From: an uncultured Clostridia bacterium
GTDB lineage: Bacteria; Bacillota; Clostridia; Christensenellales; Borkfalkiaceae
Reading direction: 5' to 3'
Assembly (NCBI GenBank): GCA_944354125.1
Contig: CALVPT010000006.1
Location: 39,910 to 103,909 of the forward strand
Length of the DNA: 64,000 nucleotides
Shown here: positions 45,123 to 52,871 of the stretch, piece by piece
Position numbering within the stretch: position 1 is the stretch's first letter
How the letters are laid out: the number at the start of each line of letters is the position of its first letter
The notes under the pieces: generated by a model
Told to the model about the DNA's origin: nothing
Database searches by the model: none
What the model saw: only the letters and a program-made list of their open reading frames with translations
Program-made: the position numbers and the translations under genes

Positions 45123-45961
45123 AAAGTTACCCCCTTAGAATAAAAGAGCATTATGTCGTCCAGCCGCACGGGGCGCATGTCGAACCCCTCGGGCATCCGG
45201 TCCCTGTATGCCAGAAGCTCGGTGCGGTACTCCTTTTCGAGCACCTTTATGACCGCATCCCTGTCGAGCTCGGGCACAATCTTCTTATCCACGCTGTACA
45301 CGGCATATTTTTCCAGCAGTTCGTCCTTAGGCTCGCTTATGACGACCTTCCCCCCGTGCATATACACGATATAGTCGCACAGCTTTTCGAGGTCGGAGGT
45401 GATGTGCGAGGAAATTAAAACCGCCCTGTCGTCGCCCGACACGTAGTCATATATCATGCCGAGAATTTCATCCCTCACGACGGGGTCGAGTCCGCTCGTC
45501 GGCTCGTCGAGAATCAAAAGTTTGCTGTCGTAGGACAGGGATACGGCAATCGCCGCCTTCATCTTCATGCCCTTCGAAAACTCCTTTACGGGCTTGTTTT
45601 CGGGCAGTTTGAGCGAAGATATAAGCGATTTATACTTTGCCCCGTCCCACTTTATGAACATATTTTTGAATACGTTGCCCAACATTTTCAGCGTCAGCTC
45701 GTCGGGAAGTCCCGTATCGTCTAGGACGTAGGCAATCTTCTGTCTGTCCTCCCTTTTAAGTCCGTCAATCTGCTTTCCGTCAAACAGCACTTCGCCGCCG
45801 TCGGGACGGACTATGCCGAGAATGGACTTTATGACCGTGCTCTTGCCTGCGCCGTTTTCGCCTATTAGCCCGACTACCGCGCCGCACGGCACGGAAAAAC
45901 TGACCTCCGCCGTGAAATCGCCGTAGTGTTTTGTAAGATTTTTTATCTCCAATTTGTTCAC
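45119..45961 (-). CDS. ABC exporter ATPase
   Basis: A 280-aa ATPase. Walker A GENGAGKST is at residues 34-42; the signature is FSKGMKMKAAIAVSLS, with the K-rich form common in YtrB/BcrA-type exporters; Walker B is LLILDEPTSGLDP, and the H-loop is VLISSHITSD. The start is GTG (45961-45959), selected because AAAGGAGG lies 6 nt upstream; the in-frame ATG nine codons earlier has no ribosome site. It lies 42 nt after the GntR gene and overlaps the permease gene by 4 nt. Confidence 0.88.
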   Translation of the reverse strand: MNKLEIKNLTKHYGDFTAEVSFSVPCGAVVGLIGENGAGKSTVIKSILGIVRPDGGEVLFDGKQIDGLKREDRQKIAYVLDDTGLPDELTLKMLGNVFKNMFIKWDGAKYKSLISSLKLPENKPVKEFSKGMKMKAAIAVSLSYDSKLLILDEPTSGLDPVVRDEILGMIYDYVSGDDRAVLISSHITSDLEKLCDYIVYMHGGKVVISEPKDELLEKYAVYSVDKKIVPELDRDAVIKVLEKEYRTELLAYRDRMPEGFDMRPVRLDDIMLFYSKGVTL

Positions 45962-46003
45962 GCTTTGCCTCCTTTGAAGTATGCGCACATATTTTTATGG
46001 CAA

Positions 46004-46396
46004 TTACTGCCCGCTGTTATTTTTGTCTGCGCCAAACGCCCGTTCAGCCTGCTTTAAGAACTCCTCCGCGCTCATGCCGCACCGCGCCGCCAGCTCGGCG
46101 GCGGCGGCAAGGTTACTGCGCATCTCTTCAAGATTTTTATCCCTGACGAAATCGGCGTTGCGCTCGGAAACGAAACTGCCCTTGCCCACGACCGAATATA
46201 TGTATCCGTCGCGCTCCAGGTCGGCATATGCCCTGGACGTAGTAATGACGCTTATCCTGAGGTCCTTTGCAAGCCCCCTTATGGTCGGCAGGGGCTGACC
46301 TGCCTTAAGCGTTCCGTCCAGAATCATGGTCCTGATTCTGTCGTATATCTGTTCGTAAAGCGCCTTGCCCGAGGCGTTGGAAAGGTAAATGTTCAT
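46004..46396 (-). CDS. GntR-family repressor, YtrA subfamily
   Basis: A 130-aa regulator. A winged-helix domain (YEQIYDRIRTMILDGTLKAG, then LPTIRGLAKDLRISVITTSR and AYADLERDGYIYSVVGKGSF) is followed by only about 50 helical residues, the short effector-less form of the YtrA group. It heads the operon with the ABC exporter and presumably represses it and itself through the palindrome at 46418-46439. The start at 46396 has GAGGACGGCA upstream. Confidence 0.88.
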   Translation of the reverse strand: MNIYLSNASGKALYEQIYDRIRTMILDGTLKAGQPLPTIRGLAKDLRISVITTSRAYADLERDGYIYSVVGKGSFVSERNADFVRDKNLEEMRSNLAAAAELAARCGMSAEEFLKQAERAFGADKNNSGQ

Positions 46397-46417
46397 TGCC
46401 GTCCTCTCGTGATTGTT

Positions 46418-46453
46418 CATATTGATTATATACAATATGCGTTTATATGTCAA
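46418..46453 (-). promoter_or_regulatory. GntR operon promoter with overlapping palindromic operator
   Basis: The minus strand has TTGACA (46453-46448), 17 nt, TATAAT (46430-46425). A perfect inverted repeat CATATTG-N8-CAATATG (46418-46439) covers the whole -10 box. A repressor bound there would block polymerase directly, fitting autoregulation by the GntR protein whose start lies about 20 nt downstream of the expected transcript start. Confidence 0.78.
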
Positions 46454-46501
46454 GCGTTGAGCAAAATATTTTTGAATAGTTTTGAGCCTTAACGGGAGGT
46501 A

Positions 46502-46530
46502 TTGCGCGGAGGGCGTAAAAGTGGTATAAT
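46502..46530 (+). promoter_or_regulatory. Promoter of the MmcQ/YjbR-like gene
   Basis: TTGCGC, 17 nt, TATAAT on the plus strand, about 80 nt before the ATG at 46615. The leader contains short repeats (GTGAAA, TTTCAC) that could form a small hairpin. Confidence 0.55.
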
Positions 46531-46614
46531 TATAAAAAGTTTACACGTGAAACAATTAATCGGGGCATATATGCCGCCCTATGTGAAATTTTCACGAATT
46601 TCAGGGGAGAAAAT

Positions 46615-47001
46615 ATGACGAGGGAAGAGCTGAAAGCGCACATTGAAGAGGTCTACGGCGTGACTGCGGAGCACCCGTGGAAGGACGATATGACCGACGA
46701 GGTCTTTCGCCGAAGGGACAGCGGCAAGTGGTTCGGGCTTATAATGCAGATACCGCGCCGCTATCTGGGACTTGGCGAAGGGGAAATGACCGTGCTCAAC
46801 GTCAAGTGCGAGCCGTTCATGGCAGCCGGGCTTGTCCGCGACGACGGCATATACCCTGCCTATCACATGAACAAGACGCACTGGATAACGCTTGACCTTT
46901 CCGCCGCAGGCGACGAGAAGATTAAGGTGCTCGTAGACGTCAGCTATAGCCTCGTAGCGCCCAAAAGGCGGCGCTCCCCTGCCGCTGGCGGCGACTTGTA
47001 G
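46615..47001 (+). CDS. MmcQ/YjbR-family protein
   Basis: A 128-aa protein of the MmcQ/YjbR fold (CyaY-like, sometimes called DNA-binding). MTREELKAHIEEVYGVTAEH, HPWKDDMTDEVFRRRDSGKWFG and AYHMNKTHWITLDL follow the family pattern of a small alpha-beta fold. The last 15 residues (KRRRSPAAGGDL) are not family-like and are encoded by low-complexity GC-rich DNA. The biochemical role of the family is not settled. A GGGGAGAAAAT site precedes the ATG. Confidence 0.82.
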   Translation: MTREELKAHIEEVYGVTAEHPWKDDMTDEVFRRRDSGKWFGLIMQIPRRYLGLGEGEMTVLNVKCEPFMAAGLVRDDGIYPAYHMNKTHWITLDLSAAGDEKIKVLVDVSYSLVAPKRRRSPAAGGDL

Positions 47002-47034
47002 ACATATTTTCGTCCCTCATCCGAAAACAAAGAG

Positions 47035-47067
47035 GCCGCCCGTGCTGAAAATTTCAGCACGGGCGGC
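47035..47067. terminator. Bidirectional terminator
   Basis: A 15-bp perfect stem GCCGCCCGTGCTGAA/TTCAGCACGGGCGGC with a 3-nt loop. The plus side continues TGTATTTTAT; the minus side continues CTCTTTGTTTTC. It sits between convergent genes. Confidence 0.78.
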
Positions 47068-47118
47068 TGTATTTTATGTCCTCACATTTTCCCGACCATA
47101 TTGTCATTCGGCTATGCG

Positions 47119-47511
47119 CTATTCCCCTTTATTTTCTCTGCCGTTCAGCAGGGCGCTTATGCGCTCTACAGGGAATTTATCGACGATATCGGCAACCTCA
47201 TAGAGGTCGGAAGGGAGTTCGCTCCACCCCTTTTTGTCCAGCAGTTCGCCCACGGCGCGGCGGTCTACAACTATCTTTCCCCGTCCGCTGGGGTGACGGT
47301 TGCTCCCCCTCTTCTTTATGCCCGATATCCAGTATTCTTCGCCGCTCTCGACGTCGAAGTAGCTGCCGCGTCCGCCCCTCAGGGGCTGAAACGCCCTGTC
47401 GTTGAAGTATACCGTCCTGCCGCTTGCGGAAGTTTTTACATAGCCTATCCACGCAGGCCCGTCGTCCGAATAACCCGTCTTGAGCTCTATATATTTAAGT
47501 TCCCTTTTCAT
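47119..47511 (-). CDS. Conserved small protein, function unknown
   Basis: A 130-aa soluble protein. The N-terminal half (KYIELKTGYSDDGPAWIGYV, GRTVYFNDRAFQPLRGGRGS, YFDVESGEEYWISGIKKRGS) looks like a compact beta fold, and the C-terminal half is helical. I know similar uncharacterised proteins in Bacillota and other bacteria but cannot assign a reaction. The start at 47511 has GGGGAAAG before it; the longer frame to 47553 has no ribosome site. It is monocistronic, with a terminator behind it. Confidence 0.65.
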   Translation of the reverse strand: MKRELKYIELKTGYSDDGPAWIGYVKTSASGRTVYFNDRAFQPLRGGRGSYFDVESGEEYWISGIKKRGSNRHPSGRGKIVVDRRAVGELLDKKGWSELPSDLYEVADIVDKFPVERISALLNGRENKGE

Positions 47512-47729
47512 TCTTTCCCCTCTCCGATATGGTACGAAAAGATTATAGCGCAATCGGCGCTGAATGTAAATACCACAATCTGCGGAATGCGGCGGACTGA
47601 AAAGCGTAATGAGAAAAATTGCGATAAGAAAATTCCCCGCGCACTCAGTCGCAGGGAATTTTTAAGGAGTTATTTAATTTACAGCCGTCGTCCGCGGCGG
47701 ATGCCGCCGCGCCCTGAGCCGATTAAATA

Positions 47730-48974
47730 TCAGTTGGTTATCGTGCCCTTGGAAAGGTCGATGGTAAACACCGCCGTGGGGTCGTCGAAGTTTTCATTTG
47801 TCACCCAGAGCGCCGTCTTGTCGGTAAGGTTATAGACTACGCTGTGCACCGTACAGCCGTTGCCGTCGTCGTTATTCCAGTCTCTTCTGCCGACTATTTT
47901 GAGTATGTCCATAGCCGCGTTGACGTCGGGCAATACGCCGTCGGTTGCGGCGAGTTCCTCATATATCCTGTCATACCTGTCGAGGCCCGCCTTTTCGTCG
48001 TCCTCCCCGTAGTAGCCGGGCTGAAGGACGAAGTTGGTTATCCACTGGAAGTCGCTTGCGCCCTCCCTCTCGCCTATGCGCTCGTCATCGTCGTTGTAGA
48101 TTACGTTGAGCGTCCTTGCCGAGCCGTCGTTATCCGTCTTGTCCGTGCCGCAGGTCCACTCTAAGATGGCGCTCTTGCCCGAGGCGTCCGCGACCATATA
48201 GTGATAGGACGTATTGGCGGAATCGTGCATATCGTACTGTTTTACGAGCTCTACCGCCTCCTCCACGCTGTCGGCATAGTCGAGTATGAGCCTGAGCATT
48301 GTGGTAGAGGTGAGGTCGGGCTTGTCGGTGTCCACATCGGTGGGTATGGTCTCGTCTCCGCCCTGATAGGTCATGTATATGCCGCAGCTCACGCCGACGT
48401 CGTTCATTCCGTCGAGGGGTGCAAAGGGTGCGGCAAGGCAGGTTATCTTATCCATAAGCCCCTCCACGTCCTTTTCCTGGTCTATGCCCAGGAACTGCAG
48501 GTCGACCGTAGACACGGTGGCGTGTCTGCCGTTGCCTGCATCGGTGAATACCACGCAGGTATTCGTCTTGTCGAAGTCATAGTTGCGCGCAAACAGCCTG
48601 TCGCCGTCCGTCGTCTTTGCCGTGAAGGACGAGCAGGCTATCTCCGACTCCGTAAGCCCCATGTCTATGAGTCCCTTGGTTATGTGGTCGGTGATGAAAG
48701 CTATGAGCTGGCTGTCGCTCTTGGCGCCGCCCTGTTCGAGGTATTCGTCGAAGTAAAAGCCGCCCTTGACGGTCATGGTATATACCGAACCGTCGAGATG
48801 GGCATCGTTTCTGTCGCGAAGTTTTTTCATGCTGGCAACCGTGGATATCTCGTTGCCCCACACGCACGCGACGGTTATGCCGAGCGCGGCGACAATGACT
48901 ATGACAACGGCTATAGCTATTGCCAGAATCTTCTGCCATAATTTCATATGGCGTTTGGTCTTGGTTTCAGTCAT
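47730..48974 (-). CDS. Membrane-anchored Ntn-type hydrolase (C45/choloylglycine-like)
   Basis: A 414-aa protein. One N-terminal transmembrane helix (about 13-37) is followed by a linear C-N amide hydrolase-like domain. Cys114 in EIACSSFTAKTTDGDRLFAR fits the nucleophile of the choloylglycine/acid-ceramidase/C45 superfamily, followed by the RNYDF strand, and VGVSCGIYMTYQG and the late NVIYNDDDE region also fit. These enzymes usually act after the nucleophile Cys becomes the new N-terminus; here that needs removal of 113 residues including the membrane anchor. Substrate unknown (an acyl-amide such as a bile-salt or N-acyl amide is possible). It starts 7 nt after the MarR gene and is presumably controlled by it. 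Confidence 0.75.
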   Translation of the reverse strand: MTETKTKRHMKLWQKILAIAIAVVIVIVAALGITVACVWGNEISTVASMKKLRDRNDAHLDGSVYTMTVKGGFYFDEYLEQGGAKSDSQLIAFITDHITKGLIDMGLTESEIACSSFTAKTTDGDRLFARNYDFDKTNTCVVFTDAGNGRHATVSTVDLQFLGIDQEKDVEGLMDKITCLAAPFAPLDGMNDVGVSCGIYMTYQGGDETIPTDVDTDKPDLTSTTMLRLILDYADSVEEAVELVKQYDMHDSANTSYHYMVADASGKSAILEWTCGTDKTDNDGSARTLNVIYNDDDERIGEREGASDFQWITNFVLQPGYYGEDDEKAGLDRYDRIYEELAATDGVLPDVNAAMDILKIVGRRDWNNDDGNGCTVHSVVYNLTDKTALWVTNENFDDPTAVFTIDLSKGTITN

Positions 48975-48981
48975 TTCTCTG

Positions 48982-49494
48982 TCAATTCTCCTGTTCTCTG
49001 AGCAAATTTTCGTCGCCTGCACGGGCGACAATCTTTTCGACAATGCGCACGAAGACGCGGGCGTCTTCCTCCCCGATTATATTGCATATGCCGTTGGCAA
49101 GCGCCAGCGACTGCGAATGCACGGCGAGGAATTTATCCATGCAGTCGGGCGAGGCAGCAACATCTACCGCCCTCTTGTCCCTGGAGCCGCACAGCTTGGT
49201 GACAAAGCCCTTTCCCTCCAGCGAGGCAACCGTGCGGTTGGCCTGCGACTTGAGCATGCGCGTTTCCTCGACTATGCGCGAAAAGGGCAGTATGCCCTTG
49301 CCGCTTGCCCTGTACTCGTTGTACAGTAGCAGCATGACAACGGCCTCGTTATATGCAAGCCCGTTAGTAACACGGCTGTTTTTAAGAATTGCGCTTAAGT
49401 GCACCCAGGACAGAACTATGTCCTCGTTGAGCTGTTCCCTCTCCGCCGAACGGGGACTTTCCGCGGCGGCTTTATTCTGCTTTTCTTCCCTCAT
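48982..49494 (-). CDS. MarR-family transcriptional regulator
   Basis: A 170-aa winged-helix regulator: ILKNSRVTNGLAYNEAVVML, then the recognition region SRIVEETRMLKSQANRTVAS and LEGKGFVTKLCGSRDKRAVD (wing with the D-x-R motif), framed by dimerisation helices. It is transcribed with the Ntn hydrolase gene. The palindrome GTTCACATTGTGAAC upstream is its likely binding site. Confidence 0.87.
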   Translation of the reverse strand: MREEKQNKAAAESPRSAEREQLNEDIVLSWVHLSAILKNSRVTNGLAYNEAVVMLLLYNEYRASGKGILPFSRIVEETRMLKSQANRTVASLEGKGFVTKLCGSRDKRAVDVAASPDCMDKFLAVHSQSLALANGICNIIGEEDARVFVRIVEKIVARAGDENLLREQEN

Positions 49495-49538
49495 CTTTTT
49501 GCGCCGTACGCCAAGCGTACATTCCTGTCGTAATATTT

Positions 49539-49590
49539 GTTCACAATGTGAACTATGCTTATTCTATAACCGATTAACCGCCGCTGTCAA
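49539..49590 (-). promoter_or_regulatory. MarR operon promoter and palindromic operator
   Basis: The minus strand has TTGACA (49590-49585) and a TATAGAAT -10 region (49568-49561; 16- or 18-nt spacing depending on register). Just downstream, over the expected transcript start, is the perfect palindrome GTTCACATTGTGAAC (49539-49553), the size and symmetry of a MarR site. Confidence 0.75.
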
Positions 49591-49603
49591 GCAAATTGCA
49601 CGA

Positions 49604-49629
49604 AAAAATCCGACGCTTTTACGCGTCGG
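49604..49629 (-). terminator. Orphan terminator left of the IS30 element
   Basis: On the minus strand a 7-bp stem CCGACGC/GCGTCGG is followed by six T. No minus-strand gene lies directly upstream: the next is the LRR gene at 50809, on the other side of the IS30 element. The IS probably landed between that gene and its terminator. Confidence 0.65.
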
Positions 49630-49650
49630 ATTGAAATTTACAGATAAGGT

Positions 49651-50765
49651 GAATTATAATATTAAGTGCAACACCTGTGGGCAAAAAAAGGCTCATACAG
49701 AGATCTTGTGGTATAATAAAAATTGCTAAATCAAAAATACTGTCAAGAGGTCTATATGAGTTATAACCATCTTAGCATAGATGAACGTTCTTGTCTACAA
49801 TTTTATTATGTCCAGGGTCTTTCTGTCCGCAAAATATCAAAATTATTGAACCGCAGCCCTTCCACTATCTCAAGAGAGATACGCAGGAATTGCTGGCAGC
49901 TCGTGCGAGGGGTATTCTATTATTATGCCACTACCGCACAGAGAAAAGCCAAACGCAGAAAGAGGTTCTGCCACAGAGGAACATACTTCAATGAAGAGGT
50001 TAAAGCATACATAGAGCAAAAGCTTGCTTCTACCTGGTCTCCCGAACAGATAGCCAATACCCCTTGCAATCTCAAGCTGCCTTCGGCATCAACGATATAC
50101 AGACTGATTTATGAAAAATACATAGTCAACGGCAATCTGAAATATCTGAGAAGAAAGGGCAAGAGCCGGGAACAAAACAAACCCGGAAGGAAGGGAAAAC
50201 GGGGAAAAAGCATACGAAAACGCCCTAAACACATATATAATCGCAAAGAATTCGGGCATTGGGAAATAGATCCGGTTCAGCCGGGAACAGGGAAAGGCAA
50301 TGGATGTTTTGTATCAATGGCAGAACGCAAAACCAGATACTATATAGTAGTGAAAGTAGAAAACAGAACGGCAGAAGCAGTTAAAAACGCCGTAATAAAA
50401 ACATTGAAAAGCTTTCCGCAAGGAACGGTAAAAACGATAACAACGGATAACGGTACGGAGTTTTCGAAATGGAAGGAGATAGAAGATGAGCTAAAAACAA
50501 AAATGTATTTTACGGATCCTTATTGCGCATGGCAAAAAGGTACAAACGAGAACTTGAACGGACTCTTGCGAGAATTCTACCCTAAGGGCAGAAGCCTCGC
50601 AAGAGTGAGTGCAAAGACTCTCGCAAACAATGTGGCAAAAATAAATAACAGACCAAAGAAAGTGTTAAACTTCCATACACCGGCGGATCTGTTTGAACAA
50701 GAATTGGATAAACTGTTGCACTTAACTTGACAATTCGCAAACTGTTGCACTTAGTTTGACAATTC
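49651..50765 (+). mobile_element. IS30-family insertion sequence
   Basis: About 1.1 kb, one transposase gene, imperfect terminal inverted repeats of 23 bp: the left end is GAATTATAATATTAAGTGCA followed by ACA (49651-49673); the right end read inward is GAATTGTCAAACTAAGTGCA followed by ACA (50765-50743). A second right-end-like copy lies just inside (50710-50736). No clear target duplication was found, so the outer boundaries are approximate. Confidence 0.82.
49756..50730 (+). CDS. IS30-family transposase
   Basis: A 324-aa DDE transposase. The N-terminal helix-turn-helix (LSVRKISKLLNRSPSTISRE) is typical of IS30. Catalytic residues are D172 (HWEIDPVQ), D231 (TTDNGTEF) and E265 (KGTNENLNG), with the 33-residue D-E spacing of the family. 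It appears intact. The start MSYNHLSIDERS at 49756 has AGAGGT upstream. The last codons (KLLHLT) are read from the inner right-end repeat copy. Confidence 0.93.
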   Translation: MSYNHLSIDERSCLQFYYVQGLSVRKISKLLNRSPSTISREIRRNCWQLVRGVFYYYATTAQRKAKRRKRFCHRGTYFNEEVKAYIEQKLASTWSPEQIANTPCNLKLPSASTIYRLIYEKYIVNGNLKYLRRKGKSREQNKPGRKGKRGKSIRKRPKHIYNRKEFGHWEIDPVQPGTGKGNGCFVSMAERKTRYYIVVKVENRTAEAVKNAVIKTLKSFPQGTVKTITTDNGTEFSKWKEIEDELKTKMYFTDPYCAWQKGTNENLNGLLREFYPKGRSLARVSAKTLANNVAKINNRPKKVLNFHTPADLFEQELDKLLHLT

Positions 50766-50808
50766 AACGCTTGAATAAATTTGTACCTTCTTTTCGCGTC
50801 TTCGTCTA

Positions 50809-51867
50809 TTATAATAATTTTATAAACTCATCGCGCGATACGTTCGTATACACGGGTCGCTTTTCGGGATTGTACGTGTTGCGGATGATTTCTTTTTGCT
50901 CTACCAAATACAACTCGTCGAACGAACCTGCCGAGCGATGGAAATTGAACGCTTCGGTCATATTCTCGTAATAGATGTTTACCTCGTCGGGTAGGTCGAT
51001 CCAATCTTCTTTCGGTTCGCCTTCGCAGTAAATTTTCAGTAGCTTGCACCCTGCAAAAGCGTCTTTTTCAATCGTAACGACGCTTGACGGGATAAAAATT
51101 TTCCTGAAATTCACGCAATTTGCAAATGCTCTCTCTTTGATAACTCGCAGTTTGTCCGGCAAAATGACCGTCTGCATGTTCGCATTATAAAATGCACCGC
51201 TCGAGATGGTGTGTACGCCGTCCGGGATGACAACGGATTTATATTTTATGCTCTTATTTTTCAAACCGCCGATTATGTTTTCGGCATCCGTTGTAAAACA
51301 TTCTATGCTGTCCGCAACCGCTACGATCTCCCGAGCAGGTTTTCTGTTTCTGCTTTGCTTATTCGGACTTTTGGGCAATTTCATGGGCGGCAAATCAAAA
51401 CAATTCTCAAACACATCTTTGCCCAACGTTTGCAATCCTTTCGGCAATTTAACATTTTCAAGCTCAGGGCAACTGTAAAAGGCGTATGTTCCGATATGCT
51501 TCACAGAATCGGGTATTTCTACACTTTTCAAGCCATCGCAACCGTAAAAGGCGTATTTTCCGATATGCTTCACAGAATCAGGTATTTCTACACTTTTCAA
51601 GTCATGGCAACAGAAAAAAGCCTTATCGCCGATCACTTCCAGCCCATTCGGAAGTATCGCATCTTCTATCCAAGAACAGGTGAATGCATTCTCGCCGATC
51701 GTCTTTAGACCGCTCGGAAAAATAACTTTTTTTACGCAAGAATACTGAAAAGCTCTGTCTCCGATATGTACCACATCTTCAGGTATTTTGACCGTATCAT
51801 CTTGTATATCGGCATCAACCAATATTTTTTCGCCTTGTTTGTTTACTGCAAATTCAAAGTTTTCCAT
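50809..51867 (-). CDS. BspA-type leucine-rich repeat protein, no signal peptide
   Basis: A 352-aa protein built of LRR_5 repeats of about 23 residues (pattern IPDSVKHIGKYAFYGCDGLK), with two adjacent repeats nearly identical (about 93-137), a linker (about 165-200) and a second LRR block (about 205-290). The C-terminal 60 residues are not repeats. There is no signal peptide or membrane helix, so it is presumably cytoplasmic, unlike the giant LRR protease here. Codon use is more AT-rich than its neighbours. Function unknown. Its transcript now runs into the IS30 element. Confidence 0.75.
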   Translation of the reverse strand: MENFEFAVNKQGEKILVDADIQDDTVKIPEDVVHIGDRAFQYSCVKKVIFPSGLKTIGENAFTCSWIEDAILPNGLEVIGDKAFFCCHDLKSVEIPDSVKHIGKYAFYGCDGLKSVEIPDSVKHIGTYAFYSCPELENVKLPKGLQTLGKDVFENCFDLPPMKLPKSPNKQSRNRKPAREIVAVADSIECFTTDAENIIGGLKNKSIKYKSVVIPDGVHTISSGAFYNANMQTVILPDKLRVIKERAFANCVNFRKIFIPSSVVTIEKDAFAGCKLLKIYCEGEPKEDWIDLPDEVNIYYENMTEAFNFHRSAGSFDELYLVEQKEIIRNTYNPEKRPVYTNVSRDEFIKLL

Positions 51868-51930
51868 CGTATAAAACTAAACTCCGTGACTGTATAATTA
51901 TCTATGGAATGCATCTTTCGGACGCAGATT

Positions 51931-52330
51931 TTATGCATTGATCTCTCTTTCAAATAGGGGATTTTGCTTGATATCGATGCAGGGTGCATCGATATGAAAA
52001 GCGATGATACGAAGCCCATCCTCTTCCGGATTTTTGCTGCCGATACGGAATACAACGACAGACTTTCCGCGGTTGACAAAGTACTTTTTGTCGCCCACAT
52101 GAAGCGGATCGCCAAACATGTATTGCGTAAAACCTGCATCTTCCGCCAATTTAACGGATGCCCTGCATGCCTCTCGCTCTGTCTTGGAAGCATCAAGAAA
52201 TGCCGTGTAGCCCTCTGCATACGCAAAGATCTTTTTGGTTTCCTATTTGCTTGCCAATTCAAAAATGTTCTGCTTTTCGTAGGACGGCTCTTTATAAAGA
52301 TCTGCTCCCTTCTTCTTTTTTTTCGCTCAT
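51931..52330 (-). pseudogene. M18 aminopeptidase fragment with in-frame stop
   Basis: The minus strand from ATG 52330 reads MSEKKKKGADLYKEPSYEKQ..., reaches a TAG at codon 29, then continues in the same frame for about 103 codons (ETKKIFAYAEGYTAFLDASK, EDAGFTQYMFGDP, KSVVVFRIGSK, IIAFHIDAPCIDIKQNPLFE) before a stop near 51931. This is the N-terminal quarter of an M18 (aspartyl-type) aminopeptidase, including the first metal His in AFHIDAP; the rest, with the other metal ligands, is gone. Both the TAG (probably once CAG) and the truncation show it is dead. Confidence 0.8.
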
Positions 52331-52713
52331 AGCTCTTTTCTCTATATTGAAATCGACATGTATTATACCATGAAAGGTAAAAAAATGCAAGGGAAAAAAT
52401 TTTGCGGTGTTTTCTGTAATATCGCTACAATTTTGATGGAAAATAGTGGCAGGGAAACGGGTGCAAGTCTGCATCCGCATCGGAGCATTTTTGGCGAAAG
52501 TTTTTCTACTTGGGACCATAATAACAGGCTCGGGGCAGCAATAGTAGTAAGTGTAACGGGAGCGCAGATTGCCGCCGCAGGTGCTGCCGCTGCCATTGGC
52601 TTGGGTATTTTGTTTGCGCAACTTCCAATGAATAGTGGCCCTTTGAATGGAACATTATCTAATGATTCATCTGTTTGTTTTATCTAATGTTTCGAGAATG
52701 TTAGTTACTATCA
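52331..52713. other. Non-coding stretch between pseudogene and element remnant
   Basis: I see no gene I can support. An open plus-strand frame (52358-52687) has a low-complexity Ala/Gly part but no ribosome site or recognisable domain. It may be debris from the decayed elements on either side. Confidence 0.4.
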
Positions 52714-52743
52714 TAAAAAACCCGTTGCAGTGTATGCAGCGGG
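52714..52743. terminator. Terminator at the edge of the element remnant
   Basis: A stem CCCGTTGCA/TGCAGCGGG (9 bp, one G-U), loop GTGTA. On the minus strand it is followed by TTTTTT, on the plus strand by CTATTGTTTTATT. It fits the end of the minus-strand element genes. Confidence 0.7.
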
Positions 52744-52751
52744 CTATTGTT

Positions 52752-52871
52752 TTATTGTGAGAGTAAGGTATATAGGTTGATTATGTCTTTCTTATGCTTT
52801 ACGGCGTATTCGTATGCAGTCTTGGTGCCGCTGTTCCGCCTGTAAGTAGCTTCAACTGTCTTGCACCCGAC
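52752..52871 (-). pseudogene. Scrap resembling a SLOG-family protein C-terminus
   Basis: In the frame ending at TAA 52752 the minus strand reads TYRRNSGTKTAYEYAVKHKK then DIINLYTLLSQ. The pattern of SGTKTAYEYA, a basic stretch and IINLY resembles the end of SLOG/YpsA-like proteins common in integrative elements. It is only about 40 codons and overlaps the end of the recombinase frame, so it is a leftover. Confidence 0.4.

Noticed and set aside
52440..52500. Weak resemblance to a cobalamin riboswitch core (AGGGAAACGGGTGCAAG)
   Set aside because: The B12-box and the following conserved GCCACTG-type segment are missing and no cobalamin gene follows.
52358..52687. 109-aa plus-strand open frame with Ala/Gly-rich part (bacteriocin-like at first sight)
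   Set aside because: No ribosome site, no leader or core-peptide pattern, and no biosynthetic genes nearby.
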